Of a DNA stretch of 64,000 nt, positions 35,509-42,621 are shown piece by piece. Each line of letters starts with the position of its first letter. Within the stretch, counting starts at the first letter, position 1. Location of the stretch: positions 248,001-312,000 of the forward strand of contig CAZFRE010000002.1 of the NCBI GenBank assembly GCA_964521195.1. The letters run 5' to 3'. The notes below the pieces were generated by a model. It did no database searches, had not been told where the DNA came from, and was given only the letters and a program-made list of their open reading frames with translations. Source of the DNA: CAWDNM01 sp964521195. GTDB lineage: Bacteria; Actinomycetota; Coriobacteriia; Anaerosomatales; JAAXUF01. Made by a program: the position numbers and the translations under genes.

Positions 35509-36149
35509 CGCGGTGATGCGTCCGAGCGACGCCGGTGTTTGTCGCCGGCGACGAAGCGGTTGTTGATGTGGACGAAGAGCGCGTAGGCCTGGTCGAGGAG
35601 TCGCAGCGCGTCCTCCGCGTTCTTCTGTGACAGCGACTCACGCTGGCCGTCGAAGGCCGCGTCGTGGATGAATGCGTTGCGTTCCGTGCGCAGCTCGCGC
35701 CATTGCCGCGGGAACTCAGGGTAGCCGGCTTTCGCCGCGGCGACCTCGAACTGCTCGCCGGCGAGCGTGGGGAACAGTCGGCCGATGCGCTGGCCGATGG
35801 AGCGTTGGGTATCGAGGACTCCGGCTCGCAGCTTCACGCTCGCGCCCTCTGCCGCCATGATGCGCGCGAGCATGTCTTCGAGCAGCGTCTCGAGGAACGT
35901 CGCGACGAGGATGACGACGACTTCGTGCTCGCCGTCGGCATGGTAGCGGCGGATGCGCGTGTCAACTCGGCGAATGCGGTCGGCGGGAAATGCGCGCCTG
36001 CCGTCACCCGGTGCGCCGCACTGCGGGCAACGACGCGAGCTGTCGGTGAACGTGGGATCGGACGAGATGAACCCGCACTCGGGACACTCGATGTAGGTGG
36101 GTGGGCCGCTGTGTGCAGCATGCGGACCCGTTGGTTTCGCCGAGGTCAT
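35505..36149 (-). CDS. Zinc ribbon-HEPN domain protein, first gene of the hyp operon
   Basis: Uncharacterised protein of 214 residues. The N-terminal zinc ribbon has C22, C25, C41 and C44 (CPECGF and CPQCGAP). The remainder is helical and carries RNAFIH at 157-162, an Rx4H motif typical of HEPN domains, preceded by an ETLLED helix. HEPN proteins are often RNases or nucleic-acid-linked helical partners. Here the function is unknown. The stop overlaps the hypF start (ATGA), so it is translated with the hydrogenase maturation genes. The ATG at 36149 lies six bases after an extended -10 box, with no ribosome site, suggesting a leaderless message. Confidence 0.75.
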   Translation of the reverse strand: MTSAKPTGPHAAHSGPPTYIECPECGFISSDPTFTDSSRRCPQCGAPGDGRRAFPADRIRRVDTRIRRYHADGEHEVVVILVATFLETLLEDMLARIMAAEGASVKLRAGVLDTQRSIGQRIGRLFPTLAGEQFEVAAAKAGYPEFPRQWRELRTERNAFIHDAAFDGQRESLSQKNAEDALRLLDQAYALFVHINNRFVAGDKHRRRSDASPR

Positions 36150-36155
36150 GGAGGG

Positions 36156-36161
36156 ATTGTA
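36156..36161 (-). promoter_or_regulatory. Extended -10 promoter element for the hyp operon, probably leaderless
   Basis: Read on the minus strand, TACAAT is preceded by TGG (extended -10, TGnTACAAT). It ends six bases before the ATG at 36149, so transcription would begin at or next to the start codon. No TTGACA-like -35 box and no Shine-Dalgarno sequence were seen. Confidence 0.5.
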
Positions 36162-36189
36162 CCAGCGAGGCGACGGCGACGGCGCTCCC

Positions 36190-36240
36190 TGCTCAGGTGG
36201 GGCGCCCGCCGGAACCGGCGTGCTACCGGCTACCTGAGCA
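36190..36240 (-). terminator. Hairpin at the 3' end of cbiO
   Basis: TGCTCAGGT at 36190-36198 and ACCTGAGCA at 36232-36240 form a nine-base stem that encloses the cbiO stop codon and a second GC-rich inverted repeat. It separates the nickel-transport operon from the hyp promoter on the same strand. Termination is inferred. Confidence 0.45.
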
Positions 36241-36978
36241 GACCGGGCACCCCTGCATCGCGAGCGGCTTCTCCAGGTGGCACGCGTCGAGCAGTTCCTC
36301 GTCTTCGAAGATCTGCCGAGTCGGACCGTCGGCTGCGACACGGCCCTGGCTGATGACTATCGTTCGTTCGCACAGGTCCAGTGCAAGGTCGAGGTCGTGA
36401 GTCGCGATGATCTTGGTGTGCTCGAAGGTACTCAGTAGCTCGATGAGCCGGCGCCGGGCGCGCGGGTCGAGGTTCGACGAGGGCTCGTCGAGCACCAGTG
36501 CGTTGGGGCACATGGCGAGCACGGTCGCGATGGCCACGGCACGCTTCTCGCCACCCGACAGCCGGTACGGGGGACGGTCCTTGAGCGCGGTCGCGCCCAC
36601 ACGCTCGAGCGCGTCGAGCGCGCGTGCGTCGACATCGGCCTGCGGAAGCCCGAGGTTCATCGGCCCGAACGACACGTCCTCGTACACGGTCGGCATGAAG
36701 AGCTGGTCGTCCGGGTCCTGGAAGACGAACCCCACGGACTTGCGGACGTTGGACAGCGTCTCCTTCGTGACCGGGACGTCCCCGACTCGGACGCTGCCAC
36801 GCGTGGGGGAGAGGATTCCGTTGAGGTGCATCAGAAGCGTGGACTTGCCCGCGCCGTTCGCGCCGACGATGGCCACCGACTCGCCGTGGCCGATCTCGAA
36901 GGAGATGCTCTCGAGTGCGGCGGTCCCGTCCGGGTAGGTGAATCCGAGCTCCTGCGCGGAGATGCTGTGGTGGCTCAT
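36223..36978 (-). CDS. cbiO: ECF transporter ATPase (CbiO/NikO type)
   Basis: ATP-binding subunit (251 residues) of a cobalt/nickel energy-coupling-factor transporter. Walker A is GANGAGKSTL near residue 39, the Q-loop lies in FVFQDPDDQLF, the signature is LSGGEKR, Walker B is LVLDEPSS and the switch His follows in THDLDL. It ends with an unusual CPVCSG cysteine pair that could bind metal. The ATG at 36978 overlaps the cbiQ stop by four bases. Together with CbiQ and the divergently encoded CbiM it would form the full transporter. Confidence 0.93.
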   Translation of the reverse strand: MSHHSISAQELGFTYPDGTAALESISFEIGHGESVAIVGANGAGKSTLLMHLNGILSPTRGSVRVGDVPVTKETLSNVRKSVGFVFQDPDDQLFMPTVYEDVSFGPMNLGLPQADVDARALDALERVGATALKDRPPYRLSGGEKRAVAIATVLAMCPNALVLDEPSSNLDPRARRRLIELLSTFEHTKIIATHDLDLALDLCERTIVISQGRVAADGPTRQIFEDEELLDACHLEKPLAMQGCPVCSGSR

Positions 36979-37787
36979 GAGGTGAACCCCGTCACTATCC
37001 GTCCCACGAGCAGTGGGATGTTGTACAGGCGAAACACGACGAATACGGCCGACCATCCGATCAAGAACGCGTAGTCGCGCCCGCCGAACCTCAGCGTGCG
37101 CATCGTGCGCACGTGACCGTCGAACCCGCGGCACAGCATCGCGTTGTACACGCGCTGGGCGCGTGCGTAGGTCCTCAGGAGCAGCTGACCGAGGATCTGG
37201 CCGTACACCGACATTCCCATACCGCGCCCCTCGAACGAGCGCAGCGACCGGGCGCGCGACATCGTCAGGGTCTCCTCGGCGAGCACGAAGATGTAGCGGT
37301 AGAGGAACAGCAGCTGCGTCGCGAAGACGTCAGGCGCACCGAGGCGCTCGATCGCCATGCAGACGGCGTTCATGCCCGTCGTGCAGATGAGGACGAGCGC
37401 GGCGGCCGTCGTGAGCATGAAGCGAAGCATGATGGACAGGTAGGAGACCCATCCGGCGACCACGTCGAAGTTGCCGATCTGTGCGACGACCTCCCGGTCG
37501 AGCAGCGGGTTGAACAGCCCCACGAACACCGCGAACGGCGCCGCGATCAACAGCCGGGACCCGATGTAGCCGAGGGGGATGTCGCCCTCGCTCGCCAGCA
37601 CGATGGGGAACAGGGCGAAGGGCAAGAGCGCCAAGACCTCGTACTTGTCGAACGACACCACGCACACGAGGAACACCAGCGTCGTGAGCACCTTCGCCCG
37701 AGGGTCCACGCGGTGCATCGGCGTGTCCAACGACGCGAGTTGGTCGATCCGGCCCAGTTGGTAGATGCCTGATTCGATGCTGGCCAC
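36975..37787 (-). CDS. cbiQ: ECF transporter transmembrane subunit (CbiQ/NikQ type)
   Basis: T component of 270 residues with five or six hydrophobic helices. The two cytoplasmic coupling motifs that contact the ATPases are visible as ARSLRSFEGRG and a second, ARAQRVYNAMLCRGFDG, around residues 180-220, matching the ARG-type signatures of the family. The GTG at 37787 lies eight bases after nikR, and the stop overlaps cbiO by four bases, so nikR-cbiQ-cbiO form one operon. Cytoplasmic-membrane location is expected. Confidence 0.92.
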   Translation of the reverse strand: MASIESGIYQLGRIDQLASLDTPMHRVDPRAKVLTTLVFLVCVVSFDKYEVLALLPFALFPIVLASEGDIPLGYIGSRLLIAAPFAVFVGLFNPLLDREVVAQIGNFDVVAGWVSYLSIMLRFMLTTAAALVLICTTGMNAVCMAIERLGAPDVFATQLLFLYRYIFVLAEETLTMSRARSLRSFEGRGMGMSVYGQILGQLLLRTYARAQRVYNAMLCRGFDGHVRTMRTLRFGGRDYAFLIGWSAVFVVFRLYNIPLLVGRIVTGFTS

Positions 37788-37795
37788 GAGAGTCC

Positions 37796-38215
37796 CTAGA
37801 CGAGGTCGTCGCCGGTGGTCGTCGCCACGAACTGCCCGTGCTTGACTCCCTTGGTTCCGATGAGCCCGTCGGCGAGACGCTTGATCTCACTCGCCTTGCC
37901 GCGCAGCACGACCACCTCGAGGCAGTTGTGGGCGTCGAGATGGATATGCAGCGTCGAGACGATCGCTTCGTGGTGGGAGTGCTGATGCTCGGTGAGCTTG
38001 TCGCCGAGGTCGCTGAAGTGGTGGTCGTAGACGAGGGTGACCGTGCCGACCGCTTCTCCTTCGCCGACGTCCCACTGCTCCTCGACGAGTGCGTTGCGGA
38101 TCAGGTCGCGAATCGCCTCCGAGCGGTTCACGTAGCCCTTGTCCGATGACAGCGCGTCGAACCGGGTCAGCAGCCGTTCATCGATCGAGATGCCAAAGCG
38201 GACGACCTCGGGCAT
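37796..38215 (-). CDS. nikR: NikR family nickel-responsive transcriptional regulator
   Basis: Ribbon-helix-helix repressor with a C-terminal ACT-like nickel-binding domain. The N-terminus VVRFGISIDERLL and the segment NRSEAIRDLIR form the DNA-binding unit. High-affinity nickel ligands are recognisable in HHEAIVSTLHIHLDAHNCLEV, with the H, HxH and C pattern of NikR (residues about 77-97). The ATG at 38215 is favoured over one at 38224 because GAGGAG lies nine bases upstream, giving 139 residues. It is divergent from cbiM and probably controls both operons. Confidence 0.93.
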   Translation of the reverse strand: MPEVVRFGISIDERLLTRFDALSSDKGYVNRSEAIRDLIRNALVEEQWDVGEGEAVGTVTLVYDHHFSDLGDKLTEHQHSHHEAIVSTLHIHLDAHNCLEVVVLRGKASEIKRLADGLIGTKGVKHGQFVATTTGDDLV

Positions 38216-38285
38216 GCGGATCATCTCCTCGGATGTGTGCCAGGCCTCTCACGAGACTCGCCCGGGCCCGGAGCGATCGTGGCCG

Positions 38286-38374
38286 GTGCTACGAAAGGCC
38301 GGGCGAATTCGCACGAATTGAACGGCCGGATCCGGTGCGAGTCGGAGTAGGATGTTTCCCGGAGAGCGTAGCAC
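38286..38374. promoter_or_regulatory. nikR-cbiM intergenic control region with candidate NikR half-sites
   Basis: GTGCTACG at 38286-38293 and its exact inverse CGTAGCAC at 38367-38374 flank the region. A degenerate partner, TTCGCAC at 38308-38314, sits 15 bases after GTGCTAC. These resemble the GTGTTAC-N13/14-GTAACAC sites I recall for Geobacter-type NikR. GCACGAATTG also occurs twice, at 38311 and 38371, exactly 60 bases apart. Regulation by NikR is inferred from the motif and from divergent placement. Confidence 0.45.
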
Positions 38375-38391
38375 GAATTGCAGAACAGTAG

Positions 38392-38411
38392 CCACGCGTG
38401 ATGCGTGGGAA
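38392..38411 (+). promoter_or_regulatory. Leader hairpin before cbiM
   Basis: CCACGC at 38392-38397 pairs with GCGTGG at 38403-38408 and is followed by GGAA, just before the ribosome site of cbiM. With CCGGTGCGAGTCGG at 38332-38345 it recalls parts of a cobalamin riboswitch, but the remaining conserved elements were not found. Confidence 0.3.
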
Positions 38412-38429
38412 TCGAAGGAGTAACACCGC

Positions 38430-39494
38430 ATGCATATGGCCGATGCCCTCATATCACCCGCAGTCGGCGGGACGATGTGGGTTGCGACCGCCGCGACAGC
38501 GGTCTACTGCGCGAAGAAGGTGAAGAAGGAGAGCGACCCGGCCAAGGTCCCGCTCATGGGGGTCCTCGGCGCGTTCATCTTCGCCGGACAGATGCTCAAC
38601 TTCACCATCCCGGGGACGGGGTCGAGTGGCCACTTGGGGGGTGGTCTGATCCTCGCGATCCTGTTGGGGCCGGAGGCGGCATTCCTCACGATCGCCTCGG
38701 TACTGACCGTCCAGGCGCTCTTCTTCGCTGACGGCGGCCTGCTGGCGTTGGGGTGCAACGTCTTCAATCTCGGCGTATTCCCGGCGTTCGTCGCCTACCC
38801 CATCTTCAAGCGGATCGTCGGCGATTCTTGGACCACGGGACGCGTGGTCGTGGGTAGCATCGTCGCGGCCGAGATCGGGCTGCTGGCAGGGGCGACCGCG
38901 GTGGTGCTGCAGACGACCTCGTCGGGAGTGAGCGCGCTGCCCTTCGCCACGTTCGTCGTCATGATGCTCCCGATCCATGCTGCGATCGGCCTGGTCGAGG
39001 GTCTCGTCACAGCCGGCGTCGTTCTGTTCGTACGCCAGGCCCAGCCCGAGATGCTTGCTCGAACCGCCCAGCGCCAGGCGCTCGCGGGGCTCGATCTGAA
39101 GAAGGTGCTGATCGGCGTGGCAGTCGCGGCGACGTTGTCCGGCGTCGCGATCGCGTGGTTCGCGTCGAGTAACCCTGACGGACTCGAGTGGTCGATCGCG
39201 AAGGTCACCGGCAACGAGGAGTTCGCGGGGGACGCGTCGGCGGCTGTGAAGCAGGCGTCCGCTGCCATCCAGGACAGGACGGCGTTCTTGCCCGACTACG
39301 CCTTCAGGCAGGGCGGACTCGCGAATGGCGCGGCTGAGGGGGCGACCGGCACCGGCTGGCCGTCGGTCGATGCCGGCACGAGTACGGCCGGCCTCGTGGG
39401 CGGCCTCATAACGATGGGTGTGGCACTTGCGATCGGGCTCGTCCTGAATCGCAAGAGACTGCGCAGACGGCCGAGCGACACCACGACCGGCTGA
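38430..39494 (+). CDS. cbiM: ECF transporter substrate-binding subunit CbiM/NikM fused to a PDGLE (CbiN-like) domain
   Basis: Nickel or cobalt S component of 354 residues. The essential N-terminus MHMADALISPAVG, with His2 as a metal ligand, is present, followed by about seven helices. After residue 245 comes the PDGLE motif (249-253) of the CbiN-like/NikN domain and a final transmembrane helix near 320-342. The fusion of M and N parts is known in NikMN transporters. Nickel is favoured over cobalt because nikR is divergent and the hyp operon is adjacent. The ATG at 38430 has CGAAGGAG upstream. Confidence 0.9.
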   Translation: MHMADALISPAVGGTMWVATAATAVYCAKKVKKESDPAKVPLMGVLGAFIFAGQMLNFTIPGTGSSGHLGGGLILAILLGPEAAFLTIASVLTVQALFFADGGLLALGCNVFNLGVFPAFVAYPIFKRIVGDSWTTGRVVVGSIVAAEIGLLAGATAVVLQTTSSGVSALPFATFVVMMLPIHAAIGLVEGLVTAGVVLFVRQAQPEMLARTAQRQALAGLDLKKVLIGVAVAATLSGVAIAWFASSNPDGLEWSIAKVTGNEEFAGDASAAVKQASAAIQDRTAFLPDYAFRQGGLANGAAEGATGTGWPSVDAGTSTAGLVGGLITMGVALAIGLVLNRKRLRRRPSDTTTG

Positions 39495-39581
39495 TCAGGC
39501 CGCGTCGCGGTGCGGGTTGCTCGGTCCGCGAGCTCTGGTCAGAATGTGGCAGAGCACGTTCTCCGGGGAGGGAGTCTGGCC

Positions 39582-40157
39582 GTGAAAGCACTCGCAATCA
39601 TCGCAGGCGGGGTCTTGGTCGTCCTGCTGGTAATCGCACTGGCGCTCGTGGGCACGTACAACGGGCTGGTGAAGCAGGACCAGGAGGTCCAGAACCAGTG
39701 GGCGCAGATCGAGAACCAGCTCAAGCGCCGAGCCGACCTGATCCCCAACCTCGTCGAGACGGTGAAGGGATTCGCCGCGCAGGAGAAGTCGATCATGACC
39801 GAGATCGCCGACGCGCGGACCAAGCTCGCGGGCGCCTCCACCCCGGCGCAGGCCGCCGCCGCGGATGCTGAGCTCACCGGCGCGCTGACTCGGCTCCTCG
39901 TGGTGGTGGAGAACTACCCCACGCTCAAGAGCGATCAGAACTTCCGCGACCTCATGTACGAGTTGTCGGGGACGGAGAACCGCATCGCGGTCGCCCGCAA
40001 GGACTACAACGACGCGGTGAACGTGTACAACGTCACGATCCGCTCGTTCCCGACCAACATGCTCGCCGGGATGTTCGGCTTCGAGAAGGCGGAGTTCTAC
40101 GAGGTCAGTGAGGCCGATCAAGAGAACCCGACGGTCGACTTCGACACGACGCCGTAG
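39582..40157 (+). CDS. lemA: LemA family protein
   Basis: Protein of 191 residues with one N-terminal transmembrane helix (about 3-25) followed by a soluble helical domain. Family segments are DQEVQNQWAQIENQLKRRADLIPNLVETVKG, seen here as NQWAQIENQLKRR and IPNLVETVKGF, and later TENRIAVARKDYNDAV. The GTG at 39582 has GGGGAGGGA upstream. It is followed after one base by a TPM-domain protein, a common LemA-TPM pairing in bacteria. The biochemical role of the family is not settled. Confidence 0.92.
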   Translation: MKALAIIAGGVLVVLLVIALALVGTYNGLVKQDQEVQNQWAQIENQLKRRADLIPNLVETVKGFAAQEKSIMTEIADARTKLAGASTPAQAAAADAELTGALTRLLVVVENYPTLKSDQNFRDLMYELSGTENRIAVARKDYNDAVNVYNVTIRSFPTNMLAGMFGFEKAEFYEVSEADQENPTVDFDTTP

Positions 40158-40158
40158 C

Positions 40159-40926
40159 ATGGGCGTCTTGGAGCCCGCGATCCGGCGTGTCCGGATCCTC
40201 CTGATCGGCGTCGCTATCGCGCTCGTCCTTGTACCGGGTTCGGCCCTCGCGGGCACCTACGTGCTCGATGAGGCGAACATCATCGACGACATTGTCGAGG
40301 CGCGCATCGAGGCGCTCTCCGCGCGAGTCGAAGCAGCGACGCCGGGCGCCGAGATAGCCGTCGTCACCGTGAACACCCTCGGCGGCGGCACGATCGAGGA
40401 GTATGCCGAGCAGCGCTTCGAGACCTTGGGTATCGGCTCCGCGTCCGAAGACAACGGCGTGCTGCTCCTGGTCGCACCCAACGAGCGCAAGGTTCGCATT
40501 GAGGTCGGCTACGGGCTCGAGGGTGCGCTGCCAGACGCGCTGGCGGGCGACATCATCGACACCGACCTCACGCCGCGTTTCCGAGAAGGGGACTACTCGG
40601 GCGGGATCGAGGCGGGACACGCGCGTATCGCGGGTGTGGTCGCGGATGAGCATGCGGTCCAGGTGGACGGCGCATCGTCGCCCGCTGAGGTCACCGGCGA
40701 GGGGACGACCGGAGCCATCATCGGATTGATCATCACAGCGCTCATCATCGGCGTCATCGTCTTCATCGCCGTACGGAATCGCAGGGGCGGTGGCGGCGAC
40801 GGCGGCAGCGGCTGGTGGGACGCGTCGTCATGGGGCAGCGGCGGCGACTCCGGCGGTGGCTGGAGCGATGGTGGCGGGTTCGGTGGCGGCGACTCCGGCG
40901 GTGGTGGCGCGAGCGGCGACTGGTAG
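40159..40926 (+). CDS. TPM-domain (YgcG-type) exported membrane protein
   Basis: Protein of 255 residues with a signal peptide (residues about 10-32, ending GSALAG). A TPM domain follows, with DEANIIDD, EIAVVTVNTLGG and RKVRIEVGYGLEG. A second membrane helix lies near 192-212. The C-terminal tail is almost entirely Gly, Ser, Asp and Trp. Domain and order are those of the YgcG family next to LemA. The ATG is one base after the lemA stop, so translation is probably coupled. The low-complexity tail is likely extracytoplasmic or membrane-proximal; its role is unknown. Confidence 0.88.
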   Translation: MGVLEPAIRRVRILLIGVAIALVLVPGSALAGTYVLDEANIIDDIVEARIEALSARVEAATPGAEIAVVTVNTLGGGTIEEYAEQRFETLGIGSASEDNGVLLLVAPNERKVRIEVGYGLEGALPDALAGDIIDTDLTPRFREGDYSGGIEAGHARIAGVVADEHAVQVDGASSPAEVTGEGTTGAIIGLIITALIIGVIVFIAVRNRRGGGGDGGSGWWDASSWGSGGDSGGGWSDGGGFGGGDSGGGGASGDW

Positions 40927-40959
40927 TCGGTGCTCGAAGCGCAGTGCGCGAGGCGGTGC

Positions 40960-41211
40960 CTAGATGAGCTCGACCGTGGTCGTATTCCCGCGCGGTGTTC
41001 CCTCGAGATCGGCAATCGCGTCGTCGAGCTTCTGCCGTGCCTCGCCGAGCAGAACGCCGGCCTGGGCGAGCGACTTGCTGACCTCGGCGCGCTTACCGTG
41101 ATCGGCGAGATGGTGCAGTTGCTCGAGCCACTGCTGGACCATCGCGAGGCTGTCGTCAGACTGTCCGATCGCGAGCTTGAGTTGCCCGACATTGACCCCT
41201 GATTCGCACAT
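40960..41211 (-). CDS. Small hypothetical protein, predicted helical
   Basis: Protein of 83 residues that I do not recognise. It is mostly helical, with heptad-like leucines and the segments LAMVQQWLEQLHHLADHGK and KLDDAIADLEG. It has a single Cys at position 2 and no membrane segment. The ATG at 41211 is supported by GGGAAGGAACG upstream. It is convergent with the TPM gene and lies 113 bases downstream of trxA on the same strand. Confidence 0.65.
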   Translation of the reverse strand: MCESGVNVGQLKLAIGQSDDSLAMVQQWLEQLHHLADHGKRAEVSKSLAQAGVLLGEARQKLDDAIADLEGTPRGNTTTVELI

Positions 41212-41324
41212 GAGCGTTCCTTCCCGGGATGGAGCCCGCGCGTAGCACGAGTTCCAGAAGCGTAACACGCCCGGCACCGCCGTCAAGCGGAACCGGGCAC
41301 GCGTCAGATCGTGCTGATCGGCCC

Positions 41325-41648
41325 CTAGCCGATGAAGGGCGCGAGCTCTTCGACGAGCCGCTTCTTGGGCATCGCGCCGACGAGCTTCTTGGCGACCTGG
41401 CCGTCCTTGAAGATCAACAGCGTTGGGATCGACAGGATGTCGAACCGCGTGGCGACGGCCGGGTTCTCGTCGACGTTGAGCTTGCCAACGGTCACGGCGT
41501 CGTACTCATCGGCGACTTCCTTGAGCACGGGCTCCATCATGCGACACGGGCCACACCACGGTGCCCAGAAGTCGAGCACGAACGGCTTCGAGCTACCAGC
41601 GACCGTCGACTCGAAGTTCGCATCGGTCACCTGGGTCAGGTCTGCCAT
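41325..41648 (-). CDS. trxA: Thioredoxin
   Basis: Redox protein of 107 residues with the active site FWAPWCGPCRM, the cis-Pro segment SIPTLLIF and the GAMPK loop. The ATG at 41648 is preceded by GAGGAGACC at a good distance; a TTG one codon upstream is less likely. It follows trxB by 25 bases, so reductase and thioredoxin are in one operon with the PIN-TPR gene. It reduces protein disulfides in the cytoplasm using electrons from TrxB. Confidence 0.96.
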   Translation of the reverse strand: MADLTQVTDANFESTVAGSSKPFVLDFWAPWCGPCRMMEPVLKEVADEYDAVTVGKLNVDENPAVATRFDILSIPTLLIFKDGQVAKKLVGAMPKKRLVEELAPFIG

Positions 41649-41673
41649 CAAGGTCTCCTCTCACAATGCCGGT

Positions 41674-42621
41674 CTAGAGCGTGCAAGACTTCGTCTCGTC
41701 AATGTAGCGCAACGCTTCGAATGCCGCCGAGGCACCCTTCGACGCTGCCGTGATGACCTGCTTCAGCTCGGAGTCCGTGACATCGCCTGCAGCGAACAGG
41801 CCCGGCACGTTCGTCCGACCGTCGTGGTCGATACTGATGTACCCGTTGTCACTCATCTTGACCAGCTCGAGCGCGAGTTCATTGACCGGATGCACGCCCA
41901 CGAAGATGAACACGCCCTGTACGGGCAGGACTTCCTCCGGCTCGCCCTTGGTGGACTCGAGCCGGACCGCGCTCACCTTGCCCTCCTCGCCAAGGATCTC
42001 GACCGGTATGCGCGAGAGGTGCTCCTCGATCTTGGGATTGGCTCGGCAGCGCTCTTGGATGCACTTCGTGGCGCGGAACTCGTCACGACGGTGGATGAGG
42101 TGCACCTTCGAAGCGAACTTCGTGAGGAACATCGCCTCTTCGACCGCGGCGTCTCCGCCGCCGACCACGCAGACGACCTTGTCCTTGTACAGGGCGCCGT
42201 CGCACGTCGCGCACCATGAGACTCCGCGACCTGTGAACTCGGCCTCGCCTGGGATCCCGAGCTTTCGGGGGACGGCGCCGGTGGCGAGAATGAGGCAGTC
42301 CGCCTCGAACTCCTCGCCTTCGCTGGCGAGGATGAAATGCCCCTGGTCGTCGACGTCCACGCGCTCGACCGGCGCGAAACTGCGGATGATCGCCCCGTGG
42401 ACCTCGGCTTGGCGCGTCATCAGGTCACCGAGTTCGGCGCCGCTGATGCCGTCCGGGAAGCCCGGGTAGTTCTCGACCCAGTCAGTGGTGACGATCTGCC
42501 CGCCTGGTATCCCTCGCTCGAAGACGACCGTCTTGGCGCGTCCGCGAGCTGCGTACAGCGCTGCTGCCAGGCCGGCCGGCCCTCCGCCGACGACCGCTAT
42601 CTCGATGTGCTCTCGGCTCAC
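41674..42621 (-). CDS. trxB: Thioredoxin-disulfide reductase
   Basis: FAD enzyme of 315 residues. The N-terminal dinucleotide motif VVGGGPAGLAAALYAARG, the redox-active SWCATCDGAL, the second dinucleotide motif VVGGGDAAVEEA and the C-terminal GLFAAGDVTD are all present. The length is typical. Its ATG overlaps the stop of the PIN-TM-TPR gene by four bases (ATGA). Reduction normally uses NADPH; a ferredoxin-linked variant cannot be excluded from sequence alone. Confidence 0.95.
   Translation of the reverse strand: MSREHIEIAVVGGGPAGLAAALYAARGRAKTVVFERGIPGGQIVTTDWVENYPGFPDGISGAELGDLMTRQAEVHGAIIRSFAPVERVDVDDQGHFILASEGEEFEADCLILATGAVPRKLGIPGEAEFTGRGVSWCATCDGALYKDKVVCVVGGGDAAVEEAMFLTKFASKVHLIHRRDEFRATKCIQERCRANPKIEEHLSRIPVEILGEEGKVSAVRLESTKGEPEEVLPVQGVFIFVGVHPVNELALELVKMSDNGYISIDHDGRTNVPGLFAAGDVTDSELKQVITAASKGASAAFEALRYIDETKSCTL

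Noticed and set aside
38216..38430. A confident cobalamin riboswitch call
   Set aside because: Two fragments resemble the consensus, but the other invariant parts are missing, so it is reported only as a weak leader feature and finding.
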